NCBI RefSeq assembly: GCF_900116195.1
Contig: NZ_FOZW01000010.1
Span: 186,001 to 250,000, forward strand
Direction: 5' to 3'
DNA length: 64,000 nt
Source of the DNA: Alloyangia pacifica
GTDB taxonomy: Bacteria; Pseudomonadota; Alphaproteobacteria; Rhodobacterales; Rhodobacteraceae
Part shown: positions 16,863 to 27,321 of the stretch, piece after piece
How the letters are laid out: each line of letters starts with the position of its first letter
How positions within the stretch are numbered: the stretch's first letter is position 1
The notes under the pieces: model-generated
Told to the model about the DNA's origin: nothing
Databases searched by the model: none
Seen by the model: only the letters and a program-made list of their open reading frames with translations
Made by a program: the position numbers and the translations under genes

Positions 16863-18467
16863 TTGCAGCAGCTCGCGACAGTCTGGAATGCACTCACCCC
16901 GCGACGCCGGGCGGTGGTGATCGGGGCCACGCTGGCGATGATCCTCGCCGTCCTCGGGCTGGCCCGCGTGGCCGGCTCGCCGCCGATGTCACTGCTCTAT
17001 GCCGGGCTCGAGAATGGCGCCGCGGGCGAGGTGGTCGAGGCGCTCGAATCGCGTGGCATCCCCTTCGAGGTGCGCGGCGGCGCGATCTTCGTGCCGGACA
17101 GCCAGCGCGACGCGCTGCGCATGACCCTTGCCAGCGAGGGGCTGCCGGCGAACAGCACGCAGGGCTACGAGCTTCTCGATACACTGTCGGGGTTCGGCAC
17201 CACGTCGCAGATGTTCGACGCCGCCTACTGGCGCGCCAAGGAAGGCGAATTGGCGCGCACCATCGTCGCCAGTCCGCAGGTCTCCTCGGCCCGGGTCCAT
17301 ATCGCGAATTCCAGCGCGAACCCGTTCCAGCGCGATGTCACGCCCTCCGCCTCGGTCTCGGTCACGTCCAGCGGTGCAGCGATCACGCCGGTGCAGGCGC
17401 GTGCGTTGAGGTTCCTCGTGGCGTCCGCCGTGCCCGGGCTGGTGCCAGAAGAGGTTGCGGTGATCGACAGTGTCGCCGGCCTGATCGGCAGCGAGGAAGA
17501 CGCCGGCAGCGGCCCCAGCGCCGAGGACCGGGCGCTGGCGTTGCGCGACCGGGTCCAGCGGCTGATGGAGGCCCGCGTCGGCGCCGGAAACGCCGTGGTC
17601 GAGGTCAGCGTCGACACGGTGACCGAAAGCGAATCGATCCGCGAGCGCCGCTTCGACCCGGAAGGGCGCGTCGCCATCTCCACGGACACCGAGGAAGAAA
17701 CCAGCAGCAACCAGAACAGCGGCAGCCCCGACGTGACCGTCGCCTCGAACTTGCCGGACGGCCAGGCGGCGGGCGGCGATCAGAGCTCCTCGAGCCAGAG
17801 CAGCGATTCGCGCGAGCGGGTGAACTACGAGGTCTCGGAGACAACGCGGGAGGTCACCCGCGTGCCCGGTGCCGTACGCCGGCTGACCGTGGCGGTGCTG
17901 GTGAATGGCAGCTTCGAGACCGCCGCCGACGGCACCCAGACCTTCATCCCGCTGCCCGACGCCGAACTTGCCGACCTGCGCGAGCTCGTTGCCTCGGCGG
18001 TCGGTTTCGACGAGGCACGCGGCGACCAGATCACCCTGCGCTCGCTGCCATTCGAGCGCCCCGAGGGACTGGGCACCGGACCGATCGAACTCGGCTGGTT
18101 CGCGATGCCGCTCGATCCGATGACGCTGATCCAGCTTGGCGTACTTTCAGCGGTGGCGCTGATCCTCGGCCTCTTCGTCGTCCGCCCGATCCTCGCCGGA
18201 AAGGCTGCGGGCCCGGCCCCGCTGTCGCTGCCGGGCATGGACGCCGGGGGCACCGCGCTGAGCGGCGAAATCGAGGAGGACGACAGCTTCGCCGCCCTGC
18301 CATCGCTCGGAAGCGGGCCGGATTTCGGCGGGCTCGGCATGGTCGACTTCGACACGCCCGCCGAAGAGGACCCGGTGGACCGACTGCGGGCGCTCATCGA
18401 AGAGCGCAAGACCGAGACGGTGGAAATCCTGCGCAGCTGGCTCGATGAGAAGGAGGAGGCCAAGTGA
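16863..18467 (+). CDS. fliF: flagellar M-ring protein FliF
   Basis: Builds the membrane ring (MS ring) that carries the rotor. The 534-residue protein has an N-terminal span (about residues 18-38), the periplasmic ring-building domains (PMSLLYAGLE start, QVSSARVHIA, and the variable Ser/Gln/Asn-rich loop near residues 275-325), a second span (about residues 425-445) and a cytoplasmic tail. The tail ends in DPVDRLRALIEERKTETVEILRSWL, the FliG-binding segment. The start is TTG at 16863, with a GGAGG site 5 bases upstream. First of fliF-fliH-fliN-fliP. Confidence 0.93.
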   Translation: MQQLATVWNALTPRRRAVVIGATLAMILAVLGLARVAGSPPMSLLYAGLENGAAGEVVEALESRGIPFEVRGGAIFVPDSQRDALRMTLASEGLPANSTQGYELLDTLSGFGTTSQMFDAAYWRAKEGELARTIVASPQVSSARVHIANSSANPFQRDVTPSASVSVTSSGAAITPVQARALRFLVASAVPGLVPEEVAVIDSVAGLIGSEEDAGSGPSAEDRALALRDRVQRLMEARVGAGNAVVEVSVDTVTESESIRERRFDPEGRVAISTDTEEETSSNQNSGSPDVTVASNLPDGQAAGGDQSSSSQSSDSRERVNYEVSETTREVTRVPGAVRRLTVAVLVNGSFETAADGTQTFIPLPDAELADLRELVASAVGFDEARGDQITLRSLPFERPEGLGTGPIELGWFAMPLDPMTLIQLGVLSAVALILGLFVVRPILAGKAAGPAPLSLPGMDAGGTALSGEIEEDDSFAALPSLGSGPDFGGLGMVDFDTPAEEDPVDRLRALIEERKTETVEILRSWLDEKEEAK

Positions 18468-19069
18468 GCGATCTGCATGATTTCCTTGAGGATTTTGCAG
18501 CGCGCCCCTCCGGAACTGCGGCTCCCGCACCGGAGTTTGGCGAAGCCGAGGTGGAGGCCGGGAAGCTCGAATCCTTTGACACCGGCTACCGCGCCGGCTG
18601 GGATGACGCAATCAAGGCGCAGGCCGAGGAAACGCACCGTATCGCCAGCGACTTCGCGCAGAACCTCCAGGACCTGTCCTTCACCTACAACGAGGCCTAC
18701 AGGCAGGTCCTGGACGGTGTTTCCCCGCTGTTGGAGGGCATCTTGCAAGCGCTGTTGCCGACGCTGCTGCACGAGACCCTCGGCCTGCACCTGCACGAGC
18801 AACTGGCCGGCATGGCGCAGGAAATCGCCCGGCGCGAGGTCCTGATCGCGGTCGCGCCGGAAAGTGCGGCGCAGGTCACACCCCTGCTCGAGCAGGATTT
18901 CGGCTTCCCCCTCCGCCTGGAGGAAGACCCGACGCTCGCCGAGGGACAGGCCGACCTGCGCTTCGGCGAGACCGAGAAACAGATCGACCTGAGCGGCCTT
19001 CTCGACGAGGTGACCCGCGCGGTCGAAGGCTTCGCCCATGACAATCGGAGGAACGCGGCGCATGGATGA
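18464..19069 (+). CDS. fliH: FliH-like flagellar assembly protein
   Basis: A 201-residue protein between fliF and fliN, where FliH, the regulator of the export ATPase FliI, is expected. It has a variable N-terminus, a helical centre with GYRAGWDDAIKAQ (a glycine-spaced helix as in FliH) and a C-terminal domain with FGETEKQIDL. Divergent in sequence, so the name rests on position and architecture. It starts at GTG 18464, overlapping the fliF stop (GTGA), with AGGAGGAGG upstream. Confidence 0.75.
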   Translation: MSDLHDFLEDFAARPSGTAAPAPEFGEAEVEAGKLESFDTGYRAGWDDAIKAQAEETHRIASDFAQNLQDLSFTYNEAYRQVLDGVSPLLEGILQALLPTLLHETLGLHLHEQLAGMAQEIARREVLIAVAPESAAQVTPLLEQDFGFPLRLEEDPTLAEGQADLRFGETEKQIDLSGLLDEVTRAVEGFAHDNRRNAAHG

Positions 19070-19380
19070 CTTTCATGGATGACATCGCGGACGAGAGCGC
19101 AGCGCAGGACGCCCCCCGCCCGCGCGGCGCGGCGCCCTTCACCACTGTTCCGATCGAGATCACCGTCTCGGTCGGCCGCGCCCGCCCGCTCGTGCGCGAC
19201 CTTCTAAAGCTCGGCGAAGGCTCGGTGCTGACGCTGGACCGGCGGCTGGAGGATCCGGTCGAGCTCTACGTCGGCGACAAGCTGATCGGCACCGGCGCGC
19301 TGGAAGTCACCGGGGAGGGCGAGAACGCGCAGCTGGCCGTGCGGCTGCTGGAAGTGATGGACATCCAGAGCCCGGGCTGA
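19066..19380 (+). CDS. fliN: flagellar motor switch protein FliN
   Basis: C-ring component of the flagellar rotor; binds FliH for docking of the export ATPase. The 104-residue protein has the SpoA/FliN fold: VPIEITVSVGRARPLVRDLLKLGEGSVLTLDR, the membrane-proximal VELYVGDKLIGTGALEV and the conserved C-terminus. ATG 19066 overlaps the fliH stop codon (ATGA); a second in-frame ATG at 19075 is possible. Confidence 0.9.
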   Translation: MTFMDDIADESAAQDAPRPRGAAPFTTVPIEITVSVGRARPLVRDLLKLGEGSVLTLDRRLEDPVELYVGDKLIGTGALEVTGEGENAQLAVRLLEVMDIQSPG

Positions 19381-19382
19381 GG

Positions 19383-20162
19383 ATGCGCCGGCGTACCCCC
19401 GCACGGGCCGGCGCGCCCTTCCAGCGGCTGCCCGTTCCGGCGGCTCCTGTATTGCTCGTCCTGCTGCTCGTCTTGCTGCCCGGCCCCGCGATGGCGCAGC
19501 AGATCTCGGTCGACCTTGGCCAGGGCGGCTCGGTCACCGCCGTCAGCCTGCAGCTGATCGCCCTGATCACCCTGCTCAGCCTGGCACCCGGCATCGCGAT
19601 CATGGTGACCTGCTTTCCCTTCATCGTCACCGTGCTGGCGATCCTGCGGCAGGCGCTGGGGCTGCAGCAGTCGCCGCCCAACATGCTGATCGTCAGCCTA
19701 GCGCTGTTCCTGACCTTCTTCGTGATGGAGCCGACCTTCACCGAAGCCTGGCAGCGGGGCATCGAACCGCTGCTCGACGAGCGCATCGAGCTGGTCGAGG
19801 CGACGGAACGCACCCTGCAGCCGTTCCGGAGTTTCATGGCCGCGCGCTGCGATCCCGCAACCTTCGAGACCATGGCCGAGCTGAGGCCGGGCACCGAAGG
19901 CCTCGCGCTTGCCCCCGAGGCGCCGCTGTCGCTGCTGGTGCCGAGCTTCATGCTGTCGGAGATCGCCCGCGCCTTTCAGGTCGGCTTCCTGATCTTCCTG
20001 CCGTTCCTGATCATCGACCTGGTGGTCGCCGCGGTGCTGATGTCGATGGGCATGATGATGGTGCCGCCCGCCATCGTCTCGCTGCCGTTCAAGCTGGCCT
20101 TCTTCGTTATCGCCGACGGCTGGTCGCTGCTCTCGGGTGCGCTGGTACGGAGCTATTTCTAA
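19383..20162 (+). CDS. fliP: flagellar biosynthetic protein FliP
   Basis: Core of the flagellar type III export gate. The 259-residue protein has a signal peptide (hydrophobic stretch to AMAQQ), the typical QLIALITLLSLAPGIAIMVTCFPFIVTVLAILRQALG, and the C-terminal spans with SEIARAFQVGFLIFLPFLIIDLVVA and MGMMMVPP. It starts 2 bp after fliN and ends the operon; fliG, fliI, fliM, fliQ and fliR are not in this window. Confidence 0.95.
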   Translation: MRRRTPARAGAPFQRLPVPAAPVLLVLLLVLLPGPAMAQQISVDLGQGGSVTAVSLQLIALITLLSLAPGIAIMVTCFPFIVTVLAILRQALGLQQSPPNMLIVSLALFLTFFVMEPTFTEAWQRGIEPLLDERIELVEATERTLQPFRSFMAARCDPATFETMAELRPGTEGLALAPEAPLSLLVPSFMLSEIARAFQVGFLIFLPFLIIDLVVAAVLMSMGMMMVPPAIVSLPFKLAFFVIADGWSLLSGALVRSYF

Positions 20163-20421
20163 GGGCGCGGCGATCGTCCGGACAGGACGACGCACAGGCC
20201 GCTGCGCGACAAAGGGCTGCCGCGGGACCAATTCCGGCGGCCCGCCCGAGGCGCGTGGCGCTATGAGTTGGCACCACCGATGCGCGCGAGCAGACCCCGA
20301 CCCGACCACCGGGCCCGCTCCAGGGCCGGATCAGCCAAACCCCTGTAGCGCTGGCCGCGGGGCTGATTGTACCCAAAGAGCATCCGGGGAAAGTGACCCA
20401 CGGCAGAGGACGGGAGGGACC
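20163..20421. other. gap without a supported gene between fliP and trhO
   Basis: About 260 bp between two converging genes. A minus-strand frame of about 40 codons (ATG near 20380, ending near 20261) exists but has no ribosome site of note and no family. No clear terminator was found. Confidence 0.5.
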
Positions 20422-21345
20422 CTACAGCCCCTCGCCCGGCGTGTCCGCGTGCAGGTGGCGCTCGCCCCGCGCCTTGGCGAGCGCGATCTGCTTCTGCCGC
20501 TCGCGGAAGCGCGCCTTGTCCTCCTCGGAGGTCTCGGCGACGCAATGATGGCAGGAGACGCCCTCTTCGTAGTCGGGGCGCGCGCGGTCCTCGGGCAGGA
20601 TCGGGCGGCGGCAGGCGTGGCAGAGCTCGTGCGGCCCCTCGCGCAGCCCGTGCTCGACCGAGACGCGCCCGTCGAAGACAAAGCAGCTGCCCTGCCAGCT
20701 GCTGTCCTCCTCGGGCACCTCCTCGAGGTACTTCAGGATGCCGCCCTTGAGGTGGTAGACGTCCTCGACCCCCTGGCTCAGCAGGTAGTTGGTGGACTTC
20801 TCGCATCGGATACCGCCGGTGCAGAACATGGCGATGCGCTTGTTGTGGAAGCGCTCCTTGTTCTGCTCCCACCATTCGGGGAATTCGCGGAACGAGGCCG
20901 TCTGCGGATCGACCGCGCCCTCGAAGGTGCCGATGGCGATCTCGTAGTCGTTGCGCGTGTCGATCACCGCCACGTCGGGCGAGCGGATCAGCTCGTTCCA
21001 GTCGGCAGGCGCGACGTAGTGGCCGACGCTGGCGCGCGGATCGACACCGGGCTGGCCCATGGTGACGATCTCCTTCTTCAGCCGCACCTTCATGCGGGCG
21101 AAGGGGCGTTCGGCGGCCTCGGAAAACTTCCACTCCAGATCGGCGCAACCGGGCAGCGCCCGGATATGTGCGAGCACCGCGTCGATCCCGGCGCGCGGGC
21201 CAGCGATGGTGCCGTTGATCCCCTCGCCGGCGAGCAGCAGCGTGCCGGTGACGGCATTGCCGAGGCACAGGTCCAGAAGCGGACCGCGCAGGGCCGCGGG
21301 ATCGTCGAAACGGGTGAAGTGATAGAGTGCGCAGACTGTGAACAT
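20422..21345 (-). CDS. trhO: tRNA uridine(34) hydroxylase TrhO (rhodanese-like)
   Basis: Oxygen-dependent hydroxylation of U34 in some tRNAs, the first step to 5-methoxyuridine and cmo5U. The 307-residue protein has the N-terminal acylphosphatase-like domain ([27 protein letters not shown]) and a rhodanese domain with the active cysteine in [19 protein letters not shown]-terminal Cys pair set (CHACRRPI and CHHC) resembles a zinc site. The frame is open far upstream, but ATG 21345 is the standard start. Confidence 0.92.
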   Translation of the reverse strand: MFTVCALYHFTRFDDPAALRGPLLDLCLGNAVTGTLLLAGEGINGTIAGPRAGIDAVLAHIRALPGCADLEWKFSEAAERPFARMKVRLKKEIVTMGQPGVDPRASVGHYVAPADWNELIRSPDVAVIDTRNDYEIAIGTFEGAVDPQTASFREFPEWWEQNKERFHNKRIAMFCTGGIRCEKSTNYLLSQGVEDVYHLKGGILKYLEEVPEEDSSWQGSCFVFDGRVSVEHGLREGPHELCHACRRPILPEDRARPDYEEGVSCHHCVAETSEEDKARFRERQKQIALAKARGERHLHADTPGEGL

Positions 21346-21459
21346 GCGGGCGCATTTACGCCCAAGGGTCGAGTCGGGCAAGCGACCGGATTGCCGCAGC
21401 ATTGACGCGCGCGCGGCGCGGCGCGTAAGCCTTTGGGAAAACCCCGGAGGCCCAAAGAC

Positions 21460-22062
21460 ATGCACGCGCTCATCGTCATCGACGTCCAGAACGATTTCTG
21501 CCCCGGCGGCGCGCTTGCCGTGCCCGGCGGCGACGAGATCGTCGCCCCGATCAATGCGCTGATGGCGGAGGTCGATGCGGTGGTGCTGACGCAGGACTGG
21601 CATCCGGCGGGACATTCCTCGTTCGCAAGCTCCCATGACGGCAAGGCACCCTATGACATGGTCGAGATGCCCTATGGTCCGCAGGTGCTCTGGCCCGACC
21701 ATTGCGTGATCGGCAGCGCGGGCGCGGCCTTTCACCCCGATTTGGACACCGAGCGCGCCGACCTGATCCTCCGCAAGGGCTACACCCCCTCGATCGACAG
21801 CTACTCGGCCTTCTTCGAGAACGACCGCCGCACGCCCACCGGGCTCGAGGGCTACCTGCGCACTCGCGGCATCGAGCGGCTGACGCTGGTCGGCCTCGCC
21901 ACGGATTTCTGCGTCAACTACTCGGCGCTGGACGCAGCGAAGCTCGATTTCAGCGTGACCGTGCGCGAGGATCTCTGCCGCGCCATCGACCTCGACGGCT
22001 CGCTCTCTGCGGCGCGCGCGGGCATGCAGGGCGCCGGTGTGAAGCTCGTGCGCCCCGCCTGA
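21460..22062 (+). CDS. pncA: nicotinamidase
   Basis: Hydrolyses nicotinamide to nicotinate in NAD salvage. The 200-residue protein has [13 protein letters not shown] (catalytic Asp), the metal-ligand block [12 protein letters not shown], the lysine in [14 protein letters not shown], and the nucleophile cysteine in [11 protein letters not shown]. The start at 21460 follows CGGAGG at 9 bases spacing. The downstream pncB uses its product, so the two genes form a salvage unit with a 118-bp gap. Confidence 0.95.
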   Translation: MHALIVIDVQNDFCPGGALAVPGGDEIVAPINALMAEVDAVVLTQDWHPAGHSSFASSHDGKAPYDMVEMPYGPQVLWPDHCVIGSAGAAFHPDLDTERADLILRKGYTPSIDSYSAFFENDRRTPTGLEGYLRTRGIERLTLVGLATDFCVNYSALDAAKLDFSVTVREDLCRAIDLDGSLSAARAGMQGAGVKLVRPA

Positions 22063-22180
22063 GGGCGACCTCCGGAACCATCCGCGCCCGCAAGCCGTTG
22101 CCCGTAGGGCAGAAAGCGCTTGGCCCTTCCTGTCACATTCGCGTAACAGGGGCCCCGACTGCCCGTGAGGAGTGTGCGCC

Positions 22181-23470
22181 GTGGAAATCGCGACCCGAGT
22201 CTGGAACCACCGCTGGAAGATCGACCCGATCGTCCGGTCGCTGATCGATACCGATTTCTACAAGCTGTTGATGTGCCAGTCGGTCTATCACAACCGGCGC
22301 GACACGCAGGTCACCTTCAGCCTGATCAACCGTTCCAGCAACGTGCCTCTGGCCAAGCTGATCGACGAAGGCGAGCTGCGCGAACAGCTCGACCACATCC
22401 GCTCGCTCAGCCTGACCCGCGGTGAGAGCACCTGGCTGCGCGGCAACACCTTCTACGGCAAGCGCCAGATGTTCCGCCCCGACTTCATGGAGTGGTTCGA
22501 GAACCTGCGCCTGCCGCCCTATTTCCTCGAACGCGTCGGCGACCAGTACGAGCTGACCTTCGAAGGCAGCTGGCCCGAGGTCATGCTGTGGGAGATTCCG
22601 GCGCTCGCAGTGCTGATGGAGCTGCGGGGCCGCGCCGTGCTCAACCACATGGGCAAGTTCGAACTGCAGGTGCTCTACGCCCGCGCCGCCACCAAGCTCT
22701 GGGAGAAGATCGAGCGCCTGCGCGGCCAGCCCGGACTGAAGATCGCCGATTTCGGCACACGGCGCCGCCACAGCTTCCTCTGGCAGGACTGGTGCGTGCA
22801 GGCGATGGTCGAGGGGCTGGGCGACGGCTTTACCGGCACCTCCAACTGCCTGATCGCAAAGAACCGCGATCTCGAGGCCATCGGCACCAACGCCCACGAG
22901 CTGCCCATGGTCTACGCCGCGCTGGCCGAGGATGACGAGGCGCTCGCCCGCGCGCCCTACGACGTTCTGGCCGACTGGCACCGCGAGCACGAGGGCAACC
23001 TGCGGATGATCCTGCCCGACACCTACGGCACCGAAGGATTCCTCAGGAACGCCCCCGACTGGCTGGCGGGCTGGACCGGCATCCGCATCGACAGCGGCGA
23101 TCCCGAGACCGGCGCCGAGATCGCCATCCGCTGGTGGCAGGAACGCGGCGAGGACCCGCGCGAGAAGCTGGTGATCTTCTCGGACGGCCTCGACGAGGAG
23201 AAGATCCTCGAGCTTTACCACAAGTTCGCGGGCCGGGTGCGGGTGTCCTTCGGCTGGGGCACGCTGCTGACCAACGATTTCCGCGGCCTCACGCCCGACG
23301 ACCGGCTGGCCCCGTTCAGCCTCGTCTGCAAGGCGATCAGCGCCAACGGGCGTCCCACGGTGAAGCTCTCGGACAACCCCAACAAGGCGATGGGCCCCGC
23401 CGAGGAGATCGCCCGCTACAAGCGCGTCTTCGAGGTCGGCGAGCAGGAGCGCCACGAGGTCGTCGTCTGA
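22181..23470 (+). CDS. pncB: nicotinate phosphoribosyltransferase
   Basis: Joins nicotinate and PRPP to give nicotinate mononucleotide, using ATP; the step after PncA. The 429-residue length is normal. The N-terminus [17 protein letters not shown], the [12 protein letters not shown] segment with the conserved histidine, [22 protein letters not shown], and RIDSGDP are family hallmarks. GTG 22181 was chosen because GAGGAG at 22167-22172 is spaced 8 bases from it; GTG codons at 22172 and 22174 overlap that site. Confidence 0.94.
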   Translation: MEIATRVWNHRWKIDPIVRSLIDTDFYKLLMCQSVYHNRRDTQVTFSLINRSSNVPLAKLIDEGELREQLDHIRSLSLTRGESTWLRGNTFYGKRQMFRPDFMEWFENLRLPPYFLERVGDQYELTFEGSWPEVMLWEIPALAVLMELRGRAVLNHMGKFELQVLYARAATKLWEKIERLRGQPGLKIADFGTRRRHSFLWQDWCVQAMVEGLGDGFTGTSNCLIAKNRDLEAIGTNAHELPMVYAALAEDDEALARAPYDVLADWHREHEGNLRMILPDTYGTEGFLRNAPDWLAGWTGIRIDSGDPETGAEIAIRWWQERGEDPREKLVIFSDGLDEEKILELYHKFAGRVRVSFGWGTLLTNDFRGLTPDDRLAPFSLVCKAISANGRPTVKLSDNPNKAMGPAEEIARYKRVFEVGEQERHEVVV

Positions 23471-23581
23471 GGCGGTCGTCTGGGGTCGTCGTCTGGGGCC
23501 CTCCGCCCTTTCCGAGACTGGCATGTGCCGCGGCGTCGCGCTATGCAGGCGCGGCACTCTTAGTCTGAGGAAAGACCGCAT

Positions 23582-24667
23582 ATGGCTGGCATCGAACCGC
23601 AACCCGGCATCATGGACATCGAGCTCTACGTGGGCGGCGCGTCGCATGTGGCGGGTGTCTCGAACGTCATCAAGCTCAGTTCCAACGAGAACCCCTTCGG
23701 CCCCTCCCCGGCGGCGCAGGAGGCGGTGCGGCGCGTGGTGCATGAAATGCACCGCTATCCTTCCTCGGATCACGGCGCGCTGCGCGAGGCCATCGGCGAG
23801 ACCTGGGAACTTGATCCGCAGCGCATCATCTGCGGCGCGGGCTCGGACGAGATCATCGCCTTCCTCTGCCAGGCCTATGCCGGGCCGGGCACCGAGGTGA
23901 TTCACACCGAGCACGGCTTTGCCATGCACAAGATCTCGGCCATGGCCGCCGGCGCGACCCCTGTCGAGGTGGCCGAGCAGGACCGCGTGGTCAGCGTCGA
24001 CAACATCCTCGCTGCCTGCACCGAGCGCACCCGGCTGGTGTTTGTCGCCAACCCCGCCAATCCCACCGGCACGATGATCGGGCTGGCGGAACTGGAGCGG
24101 CTGGCGAACGGCATCCCCGAGACCGCGATGCTGGTGATCGACAGCGCCTACGCGGAATACGTCGAGGGCTACGACGGCGGCGCCAAGCTCGCCACCGAGC
24201 GGCCCAACGTCTTCATGACCCGCACCTTCTCGAAGCTCTACGGGCTGGGTGGCATGCGTATCGGCTGGGGCTACGGCCCGCAGGAGATCATCGACGTGCT
24301 GAACCGCATCCGCGGCCCGTTCAACGTCGCCGCCCTGACGCTGGCCGCCGCCGAGGCCTCGATCCGCGACACCGTCTACGTCGAGAAGTGCCGCACCGAG
24401 AACGCCCGCATGCGTGCCTGGCTGGGCGAGGCGCTGGCCGAGCACGGCGTGTCCTCGGATGCCTCGACCGCGAACTTCATCCTCGCCCGCTTCGGCTCGC
24501 AGGCCGAGGCCGAGGCCTGCGACACCTACCTGCAGTCGCAGGGCGTGCTGGTGCGCCGCACCACCGGCTACGGCCTGCCGAACGCGCTGCGCATCACCGT
24601 GGGGGACGAGGCGTCCTGCCGCCGGGTGGCGCATCTGGTGGGGCAGTTCAAGGCCGGCGCGCGATGA
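23582..24667 (+). CDS. hisC: histidinol-phosphate aminotransferase
   Basis: PLP-dependent aminotransferase of histidine synthesis that often also acts on aromatic keto acids. The 361-residue protein has the N-terminal [13 protein letters not shown] motif, the PLP lysine in [17 protein letters not shown], and the C-terminal arginine region [15 protein letters not shown]. It overlaps the downstream prephenate-dehydrogenase family gene by 4 bp (ATGA), so in this genome it may serve tyrosine and phenylalanine formation as well as histidine. Confidence 0.92.
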   Translation: MAGIEPQPGIMDIELYVGGASHVAGVSNVIKLSSNENPFGPSPAAQEAVRRVVHEMHRYPSSDHGALREAIGETWELDPQRIICGAGSDEIIAFLCQAYAGPGTEVIHTEHGFAMHKISAMAAGATPVEVAEQDRVVSVDNILAACTERTRLVFVANPANPTGTMIGLAELERLANGIPETAMLVIDSAYAEYVEGYDGGAKLATERPNVFMTRTFSKLYGLGGMRIGWGYGPQEIIDVLNRIRGPFNVAALTLAAAEASIRDTVYVEKCRTENARMRAWLGEALAEHGVSSDASTANFILARFGSQAEAEACDTYLQSQGVLVRRTTGYGLPNALRITVGDEASCRRVAHLVGQFKAGAR

Positions 24668-25593
24668 GCGAGACGCAGCCCCAGAACTACGGCCGCGTTG
24701 CGCTGATCGGCCTCGGCCTCATCGCCTCGTCGATCTTCTGGGCGATGAAGCGCGCTGGCATGGAGAGCCATGTCACCGGCTACGCGCGCTCGGCCGAGAC
24801 GCGCGAGACCGCGAAGCGCCTCGGCCTCTGCCACGAGATCGTGGATAGCGCCGAGGAAGCGGTGAAGGACGCGGACCTCGTGATCCTCGCGGTGCCGGTC
24901 GGCGCCATGGGGCCGATCGCCGAGGCCATTGCGCCGCACCTCAAGCCCGGCTGCACCGTCAGCGACGTCGGCTCGGTGAAGCAGGAGGTCATCGATGCGG
25001 TGCGCCCGCACCTTCCCGAGGGCGTGAACTTCGTGCCGACCCACCCGATGGCGGGCACCGAGCATTCCGGTCCCGACGCCGGGTTTGCCTCGCTCTACGA
25101 CAACCGCTGGTGCCTTATCGTACCCGACGGCGCTCCCGAGGAGGCCACGGCCAAGCTCGAAGCCTTCTGGCAGGCACTCGGCGCAAGGACCGAACAGATG
25201 GAGGTCGAGCACCACGACCTCGTCTGCGCGGTGGTGAGCCACGTGCCGCACCTCATCGCCTACACGATGGTGGGGGTCGCCGACGATCTGCGCCGGGTGT
25301 CGGACCAGGAGGTGATCAAGTTCTCCGCCGCCGGTTTCCGCGATTTCACCCGCATCGCGGCCTCCGACCCGACCATGTGGCGCGACGTCTTCATGAACAA
25401 CAAGCAGGCGACGCTGGAGATCCTCGGGCGCTTCACCGAGGAGCTGTTTGCGCTGCAACGCGCCATCCGCACGGGCGACGGGCAGTTGCTCTTTGACTAC
25501 TTCACCCGGACGCGGGAAATTCGCCGCGGCATCCTGCAGGCCGGTCAGGACACGGATGCCCCGGATTTCGGACGGGTGAAGGTGGAAAAATGA
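24664..25593 (+). CDS. tyrA: prephenate/arogenate (cyclohexadienyl) dehydrogenase family protein
   Basis: NAD-dependent oxidative decarboxylation of prephenate or arogenate for tyrosine synthesis. The 309-residue protein has the nucleotide-binding [14 protein letters not shown], the substrate segment [13 protein letters not shown] and [12 protein letters not shown] with the conserved histidine. It starts inside the hisC stop (ATGA) and its own stop overlaps the extensin-like gene start (ATGA), so three genes are coupled. Prephenate versus arogenate preference cannot be told. Confidence 0.93.
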   Translation: MSETQPQNYGRVALIGLGLIASSIFWAMKRAGMESHVTGYARSAETRETAKRLGLCHEIVDSAEEAVKDADLVILAVPVGAMGPIAEAIAPHLKPGCTVSDVGSVKQEVIDAVRPHLPEGVNFVPTHPMAGTEHSGPDAGFASLYDNRWCLIVPDGAPEEATAKLEAFWQALGARTEQMEVEHHDLVCAVVSHVPHLIAYTMVGVADDLRRVSDQEVIKFSAAGFRDFTRIAASDPTMWRDVFMNNKQATLEILGRFTEELFALQRAIRTGDGQLLFDYFTRTREIRRGILQAGQDTDAPDFGRVKVEK

Positions 25594-26507
25594 TCTCTCG
25601 GGCGACGGCACTGGCGGCACTGATGCTCTTGGCATCGCCGCTCGCTGCCGCGCCCGAAACCGCCCCTGACGCCTCGCTGCGCCCGGTCGCGCGTGCCCTT
25701 GTCGAAGCGCCGGAACCCACTCCCGTCATTGCCACCGAAACCGGCGCGCTGGATCGCCCCAAGGCGCGGCCCGAAACGCTTAATGCCGCGCTCGGCGATC
25801 CCGAGGCGACCGATCCCCCCGCAGGCGTGCCCGACTTCGTGCCCGAACAGGCCGCCCGCGACATCGCCCTGCGGCTCGCCTTTGCCGCGCGCTCGCCGCT
25901 GGCCATCCCGATGTCGCTGCGCCCCAGCCCGCGCAGCCGCGCCATCGTGGAAAAGGCCCTGGCGCTCCGCCGCGAACGGGCGCGCGGCGCGGTATGCGGC
26001 GATCCCGACCTGCAAGGCAGCGTCGTCGGCCCGGTCGCCGGGCGCATCTCCGGCTGTGGCATCGACGATGCGATCAAGCTGCGTTCGGTCTCCGGCCTGA
26101 AGCTCAGCACCCGCGCGACGATCGACTGCACCACCGCCCGGGCGCTCAAAGCCTGGGTCGAGACTTCGGTGAAACCCGCGGTCGGCTCCACCGGGGGCGG
26201 CGTGGCGGGCCTGCGTGTCGCAGCCAGCTACGCCTGCCGCTCGCGCAACAACCAGCCCGGCGCCAAGATCAGCGAGCACGCCAAGGGTCGCGCCATCGAC
26301 ATCGCCGCCATCCGCCTGAACGACGGCAGCGAGATCTCGGTGCTGGATGATTGGGACAAGGGCTCCGATGGGCGCATCCTGCGCAGGCTGCACCGGGATG
26401 CATGCGGCCCCTTCGGCACCGTGCTCGGACCCGAGTCCGACCGCTTCCATCAGGACCACTTCCATTTCGACACCGCTCGCTATCGGGCTGGAAGCTACTG
26501 CCGCTGA
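25590..26507 (+). CDS. extensin-like C-terminal domain protein, exported
   Basis: A 305-residue secreted protein with a signal peptide (hydrophobic run to LAAAP), a Pro/Ala-rich linker to about residue 100 and the Extensin-like_C domain. That domain holds conserved cysteines (VCGDP, SGCGID, YACRSR, DACGPFG, SYCR) and the metal-hydrolase-like motifs HAKGRAIDI and HQDHFHFD, which resemble D-Ala-D-Ala metallopeptidases. A role in cell-wall cleavage is likely but not proven. Translationally coupled to the prephenate dehydrogenase family gene. Confidence 0.85.
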   Translation: MISRATALAALMLLASPLAAAPETAPDASLRPVARALVEAPEPTPVIATETGALDRPKARPETLNAALGDPEATDPPAGVPDFVPEQAARDIALRLAFAARSPLAIPMSLRPSPRSRAIVEKALALRRERARGAVCGDPDLQGSVVGPVAGRISGCGIDDAIKLRSVSGLKLSTRATIDCTTARALKAWVETSVKPAVGSTGGGVAGLRVAASYACRSRNNQPGAKISEHAKGRAIDIAAIRLNDGSEISVLDDWDKGSDGRILRRLHRDACGPFGTVLGPESDRFHQDHFHFDTARYRAGSYCR

Positions 26508-26655
26508 GCGCGGAACCTGGCTTTTTCAGGGCAGCCAGCTGCGGACTCCAGATCCGATTCTCTTTCATTTGTCGCCAATATCAGGACGGTTCGACGCAGC
26601 ATCGCGGGACTGTCGCTGCAGACAGCGCGAATTCCGGCGGTTCTTGGGCAAATAT

Positions 26656-26668
26656 TTGATTAAATCAA
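26656..26668. promoter_or_regulatory. 13-bp perfect palindrome TTGATT-A-AATCAA
   Basis: AT-rich perfect palindrome in GC-rich DNA, 56 bp before the ATG of the downstream secreted protein. The arms look like an FNR half-site, but the spacing is one base short of TTGAT-N4-ATCAA, so the cognate regulator is unclear. Confidence 0.4.
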
Positions 26669-26724
26669 GTTTACTCCTCACCCTCGATCCATGGCCGGGG
26701 GGCCACTAGGAGGAGCGCACTGCC

Positions 26725-27267
26725 ATGCGCCTGTTGATCACTGCCACTCTGGCGGCCTTGCTGTCGCCGCCGCTTCACGCCGATATCTCGATGGAGGCGG
26801 CGCGTTTCGCACCGGGCTCCCTGCTCGTCATGCAGGACGAAGACGGCAACGTTGTCAGCCATCTGGCGCGCGGCGAGGTCCAGGGGATCTACCGCTTCGA
26901 TCTCTACGATGGCGCCACCGATGACGCGCTCTACGCCGGACGCTACTACACCGATGCCCGCGGCGAGGTACTGCTGAGCGTCACGGCGCAGGGCGCTGTC
27001 ACCCGTTTCGAGCCCTACAGCTGCGCCCGCACGCTGGGCGAATGCACCTACGAGATCGTCCATGCCGATGGCCGCCGCGAGCCGCGGGTCCGCGAGACCC
27101 TCCAGACCGAGCTTGGCCTGAGCTGGACGGAATGGGGCCGCGAGGGGCCCATCGCCACCGGCGGCACGACACTCGACGAGATCGGTGCCCCAAATGAGAG
27201 CTGGCGGCGCGACCTGCGCAACGGCGACCGCTCACGGGTGCACCGGCTTTCTCTCGCGCTTCAATAA
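26725..27267 (+). CDS. hypothetical exported protein
   Basis: A 180-residue protein with a clear signal peptide (MRLLITATLAALLSPPLHA) followed by a mostly beta-predicted soluble body. Two cysteines (CARTLGEC) are spaced to form a disulfide. An AGGAGGAG-like site lies before the ATG. Family not recognised. It stands alone, with an AT-rich palindrome upstream and a structured 3' region plus terminator downstream. Confidence 0.75.
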   Translation: MRLLITATLAALLSPPLHADISMEAARFAPGSLLVMQDEDGNVVSHLARGEVQGIYRFDLYDGATDDALYAGRYYTDARGEVLLSVTAQGAVTRFEPYSCARTLGECTYEIVHADGRREPRVRETLQTELGLSWTEWGREGPIATGGTTLDEIGAPNESWRRDLRNGDRSRVHRLSLALQ

Positions 27268-27321
27268 TGGATTAACCAGTTTCTACGAATTTTAGCCCAT
27301 TCAGGGTCGCCGATGATTAAA

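Noticed and set aside
20261-21355. 364-codon minus-strand frame overlapping trhO
   Set aside because: Alternate frame of trhO; TrhO has the rhodanese cysteine and zinc-type cysteines in the other frame.
26656-26668. FNR site before the orphan secreted protein
   Set aside because: TTGAT and ATCAA are separated by three bases, not four; kept only as an unassigned palindrome.
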